DNA from: Borrelia anserina Es
GTDB lineage: Bacteria > Spirochaetota > Spirochaetia > Borreliales > Borreliaceae
Assembly: GCF_001936255.1 (NCBI RefSeq)
Contig: NZ_CP013704.1
Span: 682,001-746,000, forward strand
Direction: 5' to 3'
DNA length: 64,000 nucleotides
Shown here: piece after piece, positions 10,641-18,845 of the stretch
Numbering within the stretch: the stretch's first letter is position 1
Layout: every line of letters begins with the position of its first letter
Made by a program: the position numbers and the translations under genes
The notes under the pieces: model-generated
What the model was told of the DNA's origin: nothing
What the model saw: the letters and a program-made list of their open reading frames with translations, nothing else
The model's database searches: none

Positions 10641-12206
10641 TTAAATATAGTATTTTACAATTTTTTCGAATTTTTTGATGCCAATTGTTTTAATAAACCC
10701 TGCTAATTTTGGTCCCTTATCTTTGTTAATTAATATATTGTAAAGTTGTTTAAAGAACACTGGGGGTTCAATATTATTGTTTCTTGCAATATTATAAATT
10801 TCATCTTGAATTTCTTTTTCAGTAATATTGTTAAAATCTTTTTTTAAGAAATCTAATAATTGTGTTACTCCTTGTTTGTAGGTACCTTTTAAAGGTTCAA
10901 TGTTATCAAATGTAGACCTTAATGAAAATTTGAAATCTTCAGGTGCAAACTTTTTGATCCAGTTGATGGCACAGTTAATTTTACTTATGAGTTTTGCTTT
11001 TTGACTTTCTTTTACGTCGTTTAAAAAATTAAGGATTTTGTCTTTGTCACCCTCAAAAATTTGACAAATTACGCTTAAGTGTCTAAAGCCGATTTGATAG
11101 GGGATTTCTTTATCCGGTGCTTCTGGTTGGGACAGTTCATAAATCCTTTTGAAAGCTTCTTTTTTGTTTTCTTTAATTGTCTCAATTCCATAATATACTC
11201 TTTCAAATTTGTCGTAATCTTCATAGATTTTTATTACGTCAAGGTCGAATGATATTGAAAATTCTGTGTTGGGCTTTGTCGATGCAAATAAGAATCTTGT
11301 AACTTCAGGAGTGTATATTTCAAGAACATCTTTTAGTGATATGACATCTCCAGATGATGATGATATTTTTCCACCACGTCCCTTTATTGATATAAAATCA
11401 TATTGAAATGTCACAGGGGGAGTTCCTCCAAAAATTTTTACGATTTCTTTTGAAGTATCAAAACTTCCTCCACTACTGTGATGATCTTTTCCAGCAGGCT
11501 CAAAGTCAACGTTTTCGTATTTCCATCTCATTGGCCAATCAATTCTCCATGGAAGTTTTACAGCCCATGTTTTTCTTAAGTCGAGTGATTCCTTATTACC
11601 ACATTCGCAGCAGTATTCAATGGAATAACAATGATTATAATTTTTTACTTTTGTGGTGTCTCTGTTACATTTGGTGCAAAAAATGCTGATAGGATACCAG
11701 TTATCTGCAAGTTTTGTTGTTCTATGTGCATTAAGGACTTGTGCTATTTCATCTTTATGATCTAGTGCAAACTTAATTTGACTTGAATAATCGCTAGACA
11801 TGTATTTTAGACTTTGGTCTATAAATTCTGGTTTAATACCTACAATAGGTAAGTATTTTTCAAATTCTATTTCATTTGCTCTTGCATAGCTTGATAGGTT
11901 AGCTTTGGTATCAGGAACCCTTGTGATTGCTTGTCTTAAATAGGTTGTAAGTAATTCTTGATCAGGCATATTATCAGGGACTTTTCTAAATACATCGTAA
12001 TTATCCCATGAGTATATAAACCGTACATTTTTGCCTGCATCTTTTAATGCTCTTGCTACAAGTTCGACGGAAATTACTTCCCTAAAATTTCCAATATGTA
12101 CAGTTCCTGATGGAGTAATGCCTGATGCAACTGTATATTTTGCCTTTTCGCCTTTTTCTTCTATGATTTTTTTTGCATACAAATCTGCCCAGTGTGCTGT
12201 TTTCAT
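10641..12206 (-). CDS. lysS: Class I lysyl-tRNA synthetase (archaeal type)
   Basis: Charges tRNA-Lys with lysine. The 521-residue protein has the Rossmann-fold class I signatures: SGTVHIGNF (HIGH motif) near residue 33 and KISSSSGD (KMSKS-like) near 280. It also has a Cys-rich zinc segment, FCTKCNRD with YCCECGNK, around residues 176-204. Most bacteria use an unrelated class II LysRS; the class I enzyme is known from archaea, spirochetes such as Borrelia, and a few other bacteria, and is thought to have come from an archaeon. AAGGATAAC upstream of the ATG supports the start. It is followed downstream by the shared terminator with gpmA. Confidence 0.97.
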   Translation of the reverse strand: MKTAHWADLYAKKIIEEKGEKAKYTVASGITPSGTVHIGNFREVISVELVARALKDAGKNVRFIYSWDNYDVFRKVPDNMPDQELLTTYLRQAITRVPDTKANLSSYARANEIEFEKYLPIVGIKPEFIDQSLKYMSSDYSSQIKFALDHKDEIAQVLNAHRTTKLADNWYPISIFCTKCNRDTTKVKNYNHCYSIEYCCECGNKESLDLRKTWAVKLPWRIDWPMRWKYENVDFEPAGKDHHSSGGSFDTSKEIVKIFGGTPPVTFQYDFISIKGRGGKISSSSGDVISLKDVLEIYTPEVTRFLFASTKPNTEFSISFDLDVIKIYEDYDKFERVYYGIETIKENKKEAFKRIYELSQPEAPDKEIPYQIGFRHLSVICQIFEGDKDKILNFLNDVKESQKAKLISKINCAINWIKKFAPEDFKFSLRSTFDNIEPLKGTYKQGVTQLLDFLKKDFNNITEKEIQDEIYNIARNNNIEPPVFFKQLYNILINKDKGPKLAGFIKTIGIKKFEKIVKYYI

Positions 12207-12292
12207 AATGTTATCCTTGCTTAAAACTTAATTTTATCATTCTATGTTTTTTGTTTCAAGATTTTAAATAGATGGTCCATGGTGTGATTTTA

Positions 12293-13165
12293 TTAATTGA
12301 CTAAATTTTTAATTAATTTAGTGTTTTTATTCCAATTTTTCCTTAATTTTACTTGTAAAAATAAATCACATTTCTTTTCAAATATTTTTGATATTATCCG
12401 TCTTGCTTCTTCTCCAATTGATTTTATTCCTTTGCCTTCTTTTCCAACTATTATTCCTTTTTGGCTCTCTCCGGCTACAATAATATTTGCTTTAATAAGA
12501 AGTTTGTTTTTTCTATCTTCTAAAAGTTCAATTTCTGTATATAGAGAATATGGTAGTTCTTCTTTGAGCTTTTTAATCACAACACCTCTAATTATTTCAC
12601 TAGTTCTTAAGTTCATTGTTTGATCTGTATAATATTCTTCTGGGTAATAAAGGGGCCCTTCTTGAAGATTTTCATAAATTTTATCTTTAAGTATTTCGAT
12701 ATTGGTTTTTTTCTTGGCAGAAATTTTTATGATACTATCTTTTTTTATTCCTTTTTTTTCTAAAAATAGCATTATTTCTTTTTCTTTTGTTTTTAGAATA
12801 TCAATTTTGTTGATGACTACTATTAAATTAGTTTTGGTTTTACTGATAATTGTTAATATTTCATTTTCTTCAGTGCTAGGTTCGTCTTGAATATCAATTA
12901 CATAAAGAATTAATTCTGTTTCTGTAATTGCAGAGTATATATTATTCATCAGGGCTATATTGAATTTTTTTTTACTTAAATGAAACCCAGGTGTATCTAT
13001 GAAAATGATTTGACCCCTTTTATCTGTAAATATTCCTTTTATTTTGTTTCTAGTTGTTTGTGGTGTGGATGAAACAATAGATATTTGGTGTTCACATATT
13101 GAATTTAAAAGCGTGGATTTTCCTGTTGAAGGTCTACCTATTATTGATACAAATCCTGATTTCAT
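12293..13165 (-). CDS. era: GTPase Era
   Basis: Essential GTPase that binds the 3' end of 16S rRNA and helps 30S assembly. The product of about 290 residues has G1 GRPSTGKST near residue 8, G2 with [11 protein letters not shown]3 DTPGFHL, G4 NKID and a C-terminal KH domain with [19 protein letters not shown]. An in-frame ATG exists nine codons upstream (13192), but GGAAG is spaced for the start at 13165 and [13 protein letters not shown] is the usual Era beginning. It is separated from lysS by 86 bp and divergent from the zinc-ribbon gene. Confidence 0.96.
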   Translation of the reverse strand: MKSGFVSIIGRPSTGKSTLLNSICEHQISIVSSTPQTTRNKIKGIFTDKRGQIIFIDTPGFHLSKKKFNIALMNNIYSAITETELILYVIDIQDEPSTEENEILTIISKTKTNLIVVINKIDILKTKEKEIMLFLEKKGIKKDSIIKISAKKKTNIEILKDKIYENLQEGPLYYPEEYYTDQTMNLRTSEIIRGVVIKKLKEELPYSLYTEIELLEDRKNKLLIKANIIVAGESQKGIIVGKEGKGIKSIGEEARRIISKIFEKKCDLFLQVKLRKNWNKNTKLIKNLVN

Positions 13166-13247
13166 GTTAGACTTCCGTAAATATGATAACATATTTTATA
13201 TCATAATTAATGTATGCCATCTTTAAATGTAATTAAGGATTATTAGT

Positions 13248-13607
13248 TTGAAAGAAGTCAATTTTGAGGTTTTTTGTGAACAATGTGAGGAAAAGGTTGG
13301 ACTTAATAAATCTGTGTGTTGGAATTGTCATTCTAAATTAGGAGATCTTGAGTGTCCAAATTGTGGGTATTCAGATGTTGTTTCTGCATTTGAGAGGGGT
13401 TGTCCAAGATGTGGTTATAGTCCTTTTGAAGAACAGTTTAAAGGGCGTCCTTTTAAAATAAGGCAGAGAGTAAGATTTAAGGACTCCGGGAATAATAATA
13501 AATTTTTTAAATCAAGGTTTGATTTTGGATTAAATATTAATGTTATGCTTTATTTATTTTCGAGTTTTTTAATAGTTGTGCTTTTTGTTTACATTCTGTT
13601 TTTCTAG
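13248..13607 (+). CDS. Zinc-ribbon protein with a C-terminal membrane anchor
   Basis: The 119-residue protein carries four CxxC knuckles in residues 9-64: CEQC, CWNC, CPNC and CPRC, enough for two zinc ribbons. A basic linker follows, then one hydrophobic helix at residues 96-118. This suggests a tail-anchored membrane protein with a cytosolic metal-binding head; its function is unknown. The TTG start at 13248 has AAGGAT seven bases upstream. It is followed 12 bp later by a secreted-protein gene and a DUF192 gene, all likely in one operon. Confidence 0.8.
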   Translation: MKEVNFEVFCEQCEEKVGLNKSVCWNCHSKLGDLECPNCGYSDVVSAFERGCPRCGYSPFEEQFKGRPFKIRQRVRFKDSGNNNKFFKSRFDFGLNINVMLYLFSSFLIVVLFVYILFF

Positions 13608-13619
13608 GGATTAATTTAT

Positions 13620-14027
13620 ATGGTAATTACAGTTTCTTATTTGTTTTCTATTTTCTTATCGTTTAAGATGGGAGAGGGTGTTAAATCTGTTGAGAATAAT
13701 ATTCATCAAAACTCTATTTTTTATTATAATGTTGAAGAAGTTGAATTTTCTTATGTTAAAACACAGACTTTAAGATTTGAAGGCAAGCGTTCTGTAAGGT
13801 ATGCTTATTTTAATTTTGATAAAGATAAGCTTTATTCATATACTTTTGTTTTTGATAGAAAATCAATTTCTCAGTATTCTGTTTTTCTTAGTATTAAGGA
13901 AAAATTTGGTAATGCTACAGTTGTAACTCCTTTTAATTATATTTGGGATATTGGTAGCTCTATTATTGTTTTAAATAATAATATCTTAAGGATGACATTG
14001 AAGTCTTATGTTAATAAGGAGAGTTGA
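13620..14027 (+). CDS. Uncharacterised secreted or membrane-anchored protein
   Basis: A 135-residue product with a hydrophobic N-terminus (residues 1-15) that looks like a signal peptide or anchor, then a beta-rich domain with many Tyr and Phe. I do not recognise the family. It lies 12 bp after the zinc-ribbon gene and its stop overlaps the first possible start of the next gene, so the three genes look cotranscribed. Cell-envelope location is inferred only from the N-terminus. Confidence 0.7.
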   Translation: MVITVSYLFSIFLSFKMGEGVKSVENNIHQNSIFYYNVEEVEFSYVKTQTLRFEGKRSVRYAYFNFDKDKLYSYTFVFDRKSISQYSVFLSIKEKFGNATVVTPFNYIWDIGSSIIVLNNNILRMTLKSYVNKES

Positions 14028-14029
14028 TC

Positions 14030-14458
14030 TTGGTGTTTCTTTTTGCATTACTTTTTTATATATCTTGTGCTGCTCATGTATATGATAAGGAAATTGTGAT
14101 CAACGATACTAAGTTTTTTGTTAAGCTGGCACTTGATGAGTTTACTAGGGCTAAAGGATATATGGAGACTGAGAGCATAAATGAAAATAATGGCATGCTT
14201 TTTATTTTTAAGGGAGAGAGAAATTTGTCTTTTTGGATGAAAGATACTCCTGTACCACTTGAAATTGCTTATATTAATGCTGAAGGTGTTATTAAGGAAA
14301 TTTATAGCTTGGTTCCTTTTTCAGAAAAAGTTGTAAGTTCCAAGTATAAGGTTAAGTATGCTCTTGAGGTGCCGAAAGGTTCTTTTTCTAAATTTAAAAT
14401 TAAGGTGGGTGATAGGGTAAATTTCAATTTTGATGTTGATTCTTTGAATGTGAAATAA
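14030..14458 (+). CDS. DUF192 family protein, probable lipoprotein
   Basis: DUF192 proteins are small beta-barrel-like domains of unknown function, often exported. Here the core shows KGYMETESI near residue 45, GMLFIFKGERNLSFWMKDTPVPLEIAYI over residues 60-85 (written in parts: GMLFIF, FWMKDT, PLEIAYI), and the ending with YALEVPKG. The N-terminus is hydrophobic and ends in YISCAA, a plausible lipobox with Cys near residue 13. TTG 14030 is chosen because AAGGAGAG (14016-14023) is well spaced; a TTG at 14024 would be too close to it. It is convergent with the next gene. Confidence 0.82.
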   Translation: MVFLFALLFYISCAAHVYDKEIVINDTKFFVKLALDEFTRAKGYMETESINENNGMLFIFKGERNLSFWMKDTPVPLEIAYINAEGVIKEIYSLVPFSEKVVSSKYKVKYALEVPKGSFSKFKIKVGDRVNFNFDVDSLNVK

Positions 14459-14469
14459 TGCAGAGAAAT

Positions 14470-15129
14470 TTACTCAGCTTTTATTTTTTGAAGCTCTTCT
14501 TCTGAGTGGTCTTTTATTTCGCCTTCATTTTGTAAGGTATTGTGTAAGGTATTATTAATCTCATTGGGTGCATTTTTAATATTAGCTTTTGTGTCATTAT
14601 CCTTTATGACCTTTTTGAATATAGATACTGTTGCTGCAATTTCTTCAAGAGCGTCAAGCAAAAATGTTTCTTTTGAATTTTCTTCGGCTTTAATAATATA
14701 TACTAAAGAATTGTTACCCCTTTCAGGATCATGAATAATTTCCCATGATCCTAAAACTCTGTTATTGTAGCTATCATTCATTAATGATTCTGATATTTCT
14801 TGTATTTTGCTTGAATTGACATCGAATATTTCTACAATGCCAAAAATTTCTCTTATTTTTGAATTTTGATATGAATTTAGTTTTGATCTGACTATTATTT
14901 CTGTTTTTGTATCATTGATGATTTTTGATACAATGAAGTCATTTTCTTTGTCTATTCTATATTCAATTTTGTTCTTATCGAGTATTTTTTTTATTCTCTT
15001 GTCGTAAGTTATATTTTTATCTTTGCAACTTATCAACATTGTTATTAGTGTTAAAATGACAATAACTATGCTATATTTTAATTTATTGATGTTTAGAATA
15101 CTTGTTTTGAACATTTTAGTGCTTATCAT
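14470..15129 (-). CDS. Uncharacterised lipoprotein
   Basis: The 219-residue product has a basic N-terminus, a hydrophobic helix (about residues 19-34) and LISCKDKN, a spirochetal lipobox with Cys near residue 35. The mature part is charged, with repeated Lys/Asp/Glu and a run of Asn and Glu near the C-terminus. No enzymatic motif is visible. It most likely sits on the inner or outer membrane, facing the periplasm or outside. It is convergent with the DUF192 gene, with 11 bp between stops. Confidence 0.78.
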   Translation of the reverse strand: MISTKMFKTSILNINKLKYSIVIVILTLITMLISCKDKNITYDKRIKKILDKNKIEYRIDKENDFIVSKIINDTKTEIIVRSKLNSYQNSKIREIFGIVEIFDVNSSKIQEISESLMNDSYNNRVLGSWEIIHDPERGNNSLVYIIKAEENSKETFLLDALEEIAATVSIFKKVIKDNDTKANIKNAPNEINNTLHNTLQNEGEIKDHSEEELQKIKAE

Positions 15130-15176
15130 GTAATCATTGATTATAGTTTAATTATGAGGATTTTTGAAGTAGGTTT

Positions 15177-16136
15177 ATGTATTTTAAGAGTAATGACTAT
15201 TCTTATACAGTTATTCAGTCTAAAAATAATTACGTGCAAAGATCAACTTTTGGGATTTCTTTTGTAATCTTAAATAGAGGTACAAAAATTTTTAGGGAAG
15301 ATTTATTTAGATTCCTCTCTAATTTTGATTTTATAAGAGAAATTATTTCTATTGAAAAGCAAAGTAATAGAAATTCCCTTCAATTTATGTCAGAGAGTTA
15401 TGATAAGTTGAAATTTATTTTACTTTCTGATGATTTAAATTCAGGTGAGAAAGTTAACTTAGCTATGAAAGAATCCATTTGTAGTTTTGTTTTTGTATTA
15501 CAAAGTGATATGTACTTGTTAAATCCTTTTTGGATTCCTAATATATTTGATGAAATAGTTAAAAACAATGTACTTCTTGTTGGCGGAGAATTTTTTGACA
15601 AAGAGGAGGAAGTTGTTCCATCAGTTTTTCTTCCCACCATTGATAATCAGCAGAAATTAAAGGTAATTTTAATAAATTCTGAGAAGGATTATGAGAAGAC
15701 TTTAGTTACTATGGACTATTGTGGTCTTTATTCTAAAGAGAAGTTTGTTCAGCTAGGGGGTTTTGATAGGAGGATAAAAAACGAATATTTTCAAAGATTG
15801 GATTTTGGACTTAGGGCTATTTATTTTGGAGAAAGTATTCATATCTATAGGAAACTTCGGATACAGTATACTGCTTTAAATGTTCCAGAAGATTTGACAA
15901 AAAATAGAAGCTTTTTGATATTTTTACTTAAAAATTATGTTCCTATTTTTGTCGGGAATGGGGTAAAGTTTTCGTTTTTTAGGTTTATGAAACTGTGCTT
16001 AAAATATGGAATTAACCCTTTCAAGTTTGGTCGAGAATTTAAGGAGATCAAACGTGAAACTATTAAGAATAGCTTGAGGTTTAAAGGTGATTTGAAGAGT
16101 GCAATTGAACTTTGGGAAAATAATATTATTGATTAA
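15177..16136 (+). CDS. Glycosyltransferase-like protein (GT2/GT-A texture)
   Basis: A 319-residue protein whose order resembles a family 2 glycosyltransferase. It has an early beta strand ISFVILNRGT near residue 28, then a region LNSGEKVNLAMKES. An acidic element, FVLQSDMYLLNPFW near 108-121, stands at the usual DxD position but only as a single Asp, and FVQLGGFDRRI near 193 matches the acceptor-side G-G-F-D motif. The missing second Asp makes catalysis uncertain. No membrane helix is apparent. It overlaps the amidase gene by 38 bases, so a role in envelope biogenesis is likely. Confidence 0.65.
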   Translation: MYFKSNDYSYTVIQSKNNYVQRSTFGISFVILNRGTKIFREDLFRFLSNFDFIREIISIEKQSNRNSLQFMSESYDKLKFILLSDDLNSGEKVNLAMKESICSFVFVLQSDMYLLNPFWIPNIFDEIVKNNVLLVGGEFFDKEEEVVPSVFLPTIDNQQKLKVILINSEKDYEKTLVTMDYCGLYSKEKFVQLGGFDRRIKNEYFQRLDFGLRAIYFGESIHIYRKLRIQYTALNVPEDLTKNRSFLIFLLKNYVPIFVGNGVKFSFFRFMKLCLKYGINPFKFGREFKEIKRETIKNSLRFKGDLKSAIELWENNIID

Positions 16137-17124
16137 TTTGATCTTTGTCTCTTTGTTTTTAGATGCTCAGGAAATTGGTTATGTTAATATTATAGATTCA
16201 TTTGATAGTAAGTTCTTTAAATTCAATTTTAACATTGATAATGATATTCTTACAATTGAACATGAGAAGGGACATCTTAAGCTTAAGGTAGGCTTTGAAT
16301 ATGGTCTCTCATCTATTGGTTATTATATTTATGTAGATCCTATTATTTTAAAGGATGGGGAGATCTTGATAACCAAGAGAGCTTTGATTCAGATTGAAAA
16401 TCATTTTAGATCTTTGCAAAGCTACAGTAAGCCACGGATAACTTCGATAGTAATTGATCCTGGTCATGGCGGACATGATAGAGGAGCTGTTGTAACTCAT
16501 AGCATAAACAATCATGATGTTACTCTCTTTGAGAAAGATTTTGCTTTAACTTATTCGATTCATCTATATAAAATCTTAAGTAATTATTTTTTAGACAGGA
16601 ATATTTTGTTAACACGTGTAGATGATGTTTTTGTGCCGTTACAAGATAGGTCTGAACTTGCGAATGCAATTAAACCAGATTTTCCAAATAATGTTATATT
16701 TTTGTCAATGCATGTTAATAATGCGCCAAATCCTGAAGCTAGGGGAGTTGAGTTTTGGTATCTTCCTCAGGGTTCGAAAAGGGAAGTTGTAAGAAATTTG
16801 AAAGGATATGATATTAGAGGTAATAGATACTTAAGGGAACTTAATGATATACTGGATATTAAATATAAATATGAATCAAAGAAATTAGCTGAGATTTTAT
16901 ATGAGACTTTTATTGATGTTTTGTGTGAAACTAAAGTTCGATCAATTAGGGAAGAGCAATGGTTTGTGATAAAAAATAGTAGTATGCCTGCTGTGTTAAT
17001 TGAAATTGGATTTTTATCTAACATTGCTGATGCTATGTTAATTTTGGACTACAATTATATGAGTAAAGTGAATGTGTTAATACTTAAGTCTTTAATTAAA
17101 TTTATTGAATTTTATGAAAAATAA
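16099..17124 (+). CDS. N-acetylmuramoyl-L-alanine amidase (Amidase_3)
   Basis: Zinc amidase that cleaves the bond between MurNAc and the first peptide residue, used in cell separation and wall turnover. The catalytic domain starts near residue 112 with IVIDPGHGGHDRGAV (zinc His). It continues with the LSMHVNNAPNPEARGVE block (second His) and ends with the catalytic Glu in VLIEIGFLSN. The N-terminus has a signal-like stretch ending FLDAQE near residue 24, so the enzyme is periplasmic. GTG 16099 is chosen for the AAAGGTGA spaced eight bases upstream. It overlaps both neighbours. Confidence 0.92.
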   Translation: MQLNFGKIILLINLIFVSLFLDAQEIGYVNIIDSFDSKFFKFNFNIDNDILTIEHEKGHLKLKVGFEYGLSSIGYYIYVDPIILKDGEILITKRALIQIENHFRSLQSYSKPRITSIVIDPGHGGHDRGAVVTHSINNHDVTLFEKDFALTYSIHLYKILSNYFLDRNILLTRVDDVFVPLQDRSELANAIKPDFPNNVIFLSMHVNNAPNPEARGVEFWYLPQGSKREVVRNLKGYDIRGNRYLRELNDILDIKYKYESKKLAEILYETFIDVLCETKVRSIREEQWFVIKNSSMPAVLIEIGFLSNIADAMLILDYNYMSKVNVLILKSLIKFIEFYEK

Positions 17125-17653
17125 TATTTTGAATATACTTTTTAAAAATAATCCTTTATATCGTGGTTTTCTTGTTTGTAATGGGACAAAATATTTACTT
17201 GAGAAATTAGTTGTGCTTTTATTGTTAAGTTTTCTGTTATCTTCATGTATAATCTTGTTTAATTATGAGAATATCTTTTTTAGGAAAGTATTTTATTTTT
17301 ATTCTGATAATGAAGTAATTTCTGATTTGAGGTATTTAAAGGAAAAAAAAACTCTTAAAGAGAATTTGGATTTTCTAGTTAAGGATTTTCTATTAGGTAA
17401 TAGCAAGGGTTTTTCTTTGCAACTTAGCACAAAGAATGTGAAACTTTTGTATTCTTTTATAAGTAATGATATATATTTTATAAATCTTTCAAAAGAGTTT
17501 TATGATTCTTTTGAAGATGGTGTTTACAATGATTATGATAGACTTAGAGTAAATTTGTTTGTCAAATCTTTAAAAGAAACAATTGATTTTAACTATCCTG
17601 GAAATGTTAAAAAAATTGTTATTTTTATTGAAGGGTATATTCTGAATGTTTAA
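17114..17653 (+). CDS. GerMN-like membrane-anchored protein
   Basis: A product of about 179 residues with an N-terminal hydrophobic segment (about residues 30-46, ending SSCII, either an anchor or a lipobox). Its C-terminal 100 residues follow the GerMN pattern: a LxxDFLLGNSKGF element, then YFINLSKEF, RVNLFVKSLKETI and VKKIVIFIEG. GerMN domains occur in envelope proteins, often near amidases, and are thought to bind wall or sugar ligands. The gene overlaps the amidase by 11 bases, which strengthens an envelope role. An in-frame TTG at 17105 is an alternative start. Confidence 0.68.
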   Translation: MKNNILNILFKNNPLYRGFLVCNGTKYLLEKLVVLLLLSFLLSSCIILFNYENIFFRKVFYFYSDNEVISDLRYLKEKKTLKENLDFLVKDFLLGNSKGFSLQLSTKNVKLLYSFISNDIYFINLSKEFYDSFEDGVYNDYDRLRVNLFVKSLKETIDFNYPGNVKKIVIFIEGYILNV

Positions 17654-17680
17654 GGTTTTTTAGTCAGCCTTGAGTATACT
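17652..17680 (+). promoter_or_regulatory. Candidate promoter for the flaA-che operon
   Basis: TATACT at 17675-17680 is a good -10 box. The -35 position (17652-17657, AAGGTT) is weak. It lies about 55 bases before the flaA ATG, with AAGGAG as ribosome site. A sigma-70-type promoter for this operon is established in B. burgdorferi, which agrees with what is seen, but the exact start is inferred. Confidence 0.4.
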
Positions 17681-17734
17681 GTAAGAATTAAAAAATGAAA
17701 ATATTAAGTTATTTTGTAGAAGGAGTTGATTTTT

Positions 17735-18775
17735 ATGGCTAAAGTAAAAAACATTATTTTTGTTTTATTTTTTCTTATTTTCTTAAGTCCTCTTTTTGGA
17801 CAAGAAACATCTGGAATATCATCAAGTGATAATGTTTCGAATATTGAGCCTGGCGAGTTAGTTCTTGATTTTGCAGAGCTTGCAAGAGATCCAAGTTCAA
17901 CGAAACTTGATCTTACAGATTATATTGATCTTGTATATTCTGGTGCTTCAGACATTGTTAAGCCAGAAGATATGGTATTAGATCTTGGAATCAATAATTG
18001 GACAGTTCTTTTAACCCCTTCAGCTAGAATGCAGGCTTATGTAAAAAATTCTGTCGTTGCTCCAGCTGTTGTTAAGGGTGAATCCAAAAGATATGCCGGA
18101 GATACGATCTTAGGGGTGAGAGTATTGTTTCCAAGTCATTCTCGATCTTCTGCAATGATTTTGCCTCCATTTAAGATCCCTTTTTATGCTGGGGAAGATG
18201 GTAAGCAGTTTTTAGGTAAAGGTCTTATTGACAATGTTAAGACTATGAAAGAGGTTAAGGTTACTGTTTATAGTTTGGGTCATGATGTCGATCTTGAAGT
18301 TTTGTTTGAAGATATGAGTGGTATGGAATATGCTTATCCTTTAGGTACGTTAAGGTTTAAAGGTTGGGCAGATTTGGTGTGGTCAAATCCTAATTATCTT
18401 CCGGGTGTAAGTGTTAGAATGACTAGAGACAATATTCCCAATTATCCTTTGCCTTCAAGTAAGATGAGGTTTAAGGCATTTAGAGTTTTAAAGTCTCACA
18501 GTTCAGGAGATCAGAATTTTATTTTTTATGTTAAGGATGTGAGAGTTATTTATGATAAGCTAACTGTTTCTTTAGATTCTGATATTGATAATGAGTCTAT
18601 ATTTAAGATTTATAAAACACGTGGAACAGAATCACTTCGAAAATTAAAGGCACAAGAAGCGCTTAAGAGAGTTTTAAAGATTAAAGAAGATGTGTCAATG
18701 CCAGATGAATCTTTCCGGGATTTATTAGAGAAAGGCAGTAATGATGGATCTGGCGCTCGCACTCAAGAAAAATAA
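17735..18775 (+). CDS. flaA: Periplasmic flagellar filament sheath protein FlaA
   Basis: Outer-layer protein of the periplasmic flagellar filament in spirochetes. The product of about 346 residues begins with a signal peptide (hydrophobic stretch FVLFFLIFLSPLFGQE) and has the FlaA fold with Trp-rich beta segments such as GINNWTVLL and FKGWADLVWSNPNYLPG. ATG 17735 is chosen over an in-frame TTG at 17726, because AAGGAG directly precedes the latter. The C-terminal tail is charged and Lys/Glu-rich. It heads the flaA-cheA-cheW-cheX-cheY operon, followed by a strong intercistronic hairpin. Confidence 0.95.
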   Translation: MAKVKNIIFVLFFLIFLSPLFGQETSGISSSDNVSNIEPGELVLDFAELARDPSSTKLDLTDYIDLVYSGASDIVKPEDMVLDLGINNWTVLLTPSARMQAYVKNSVVAPAVVKGESKRYAGDTILGVRVLFPSHSRSSAMILPPFKIPFYAGEDGKQFLGKGLIDNVKTMKEVKVTVYSLGHDVDLEVLFEDMSGMEYAYPLGTLRFKGWADLVWSNPNYLPGVSVRMTRDNIPNYPLPSSKMRFKAFRVLKSHSSGDQNFIFYVKDVRVIYDKLTVSLDSDIDNESIFKIYKTRGTESLRKLKAQEALKRVLKIKEDVSMPDESFRDLLEKGSNDGSGARTQEK

Positions 18776-18785
18776 ATTTAATTTG

Positions 18786-18822
18786 TTAATAGAGCTAAAT
18801 CTTTCATGATTTGCTCTATTAA
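18786..18822 (+). promoter_or_regulatory. Intercistronic hairpin between flaA and cheA
   Basis: TTAATAGAGC-T-AAATC pairs with GATTTGCTCTATTAA: about 15 base pairs with a single bulged T, and loop TTTCAT. No T-run follows, so it is a poor intrinsic terminator. It may stabilise the abundant flaA message upstream or reduce read-through into the cheA part of the operon. The cheA ATG lies 23 bases downstream. Confidence 0.65.
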
Positions 18823-18845
18823 GCTTACAATGGGGAAATAAGTTA

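Noticed and set aside
12297-12890. Two plus-strand frames opposite era
   Set aside because: They are the reverse of the conserved GTPase and have Phe/Leu/Ser-rich translations without domain features.
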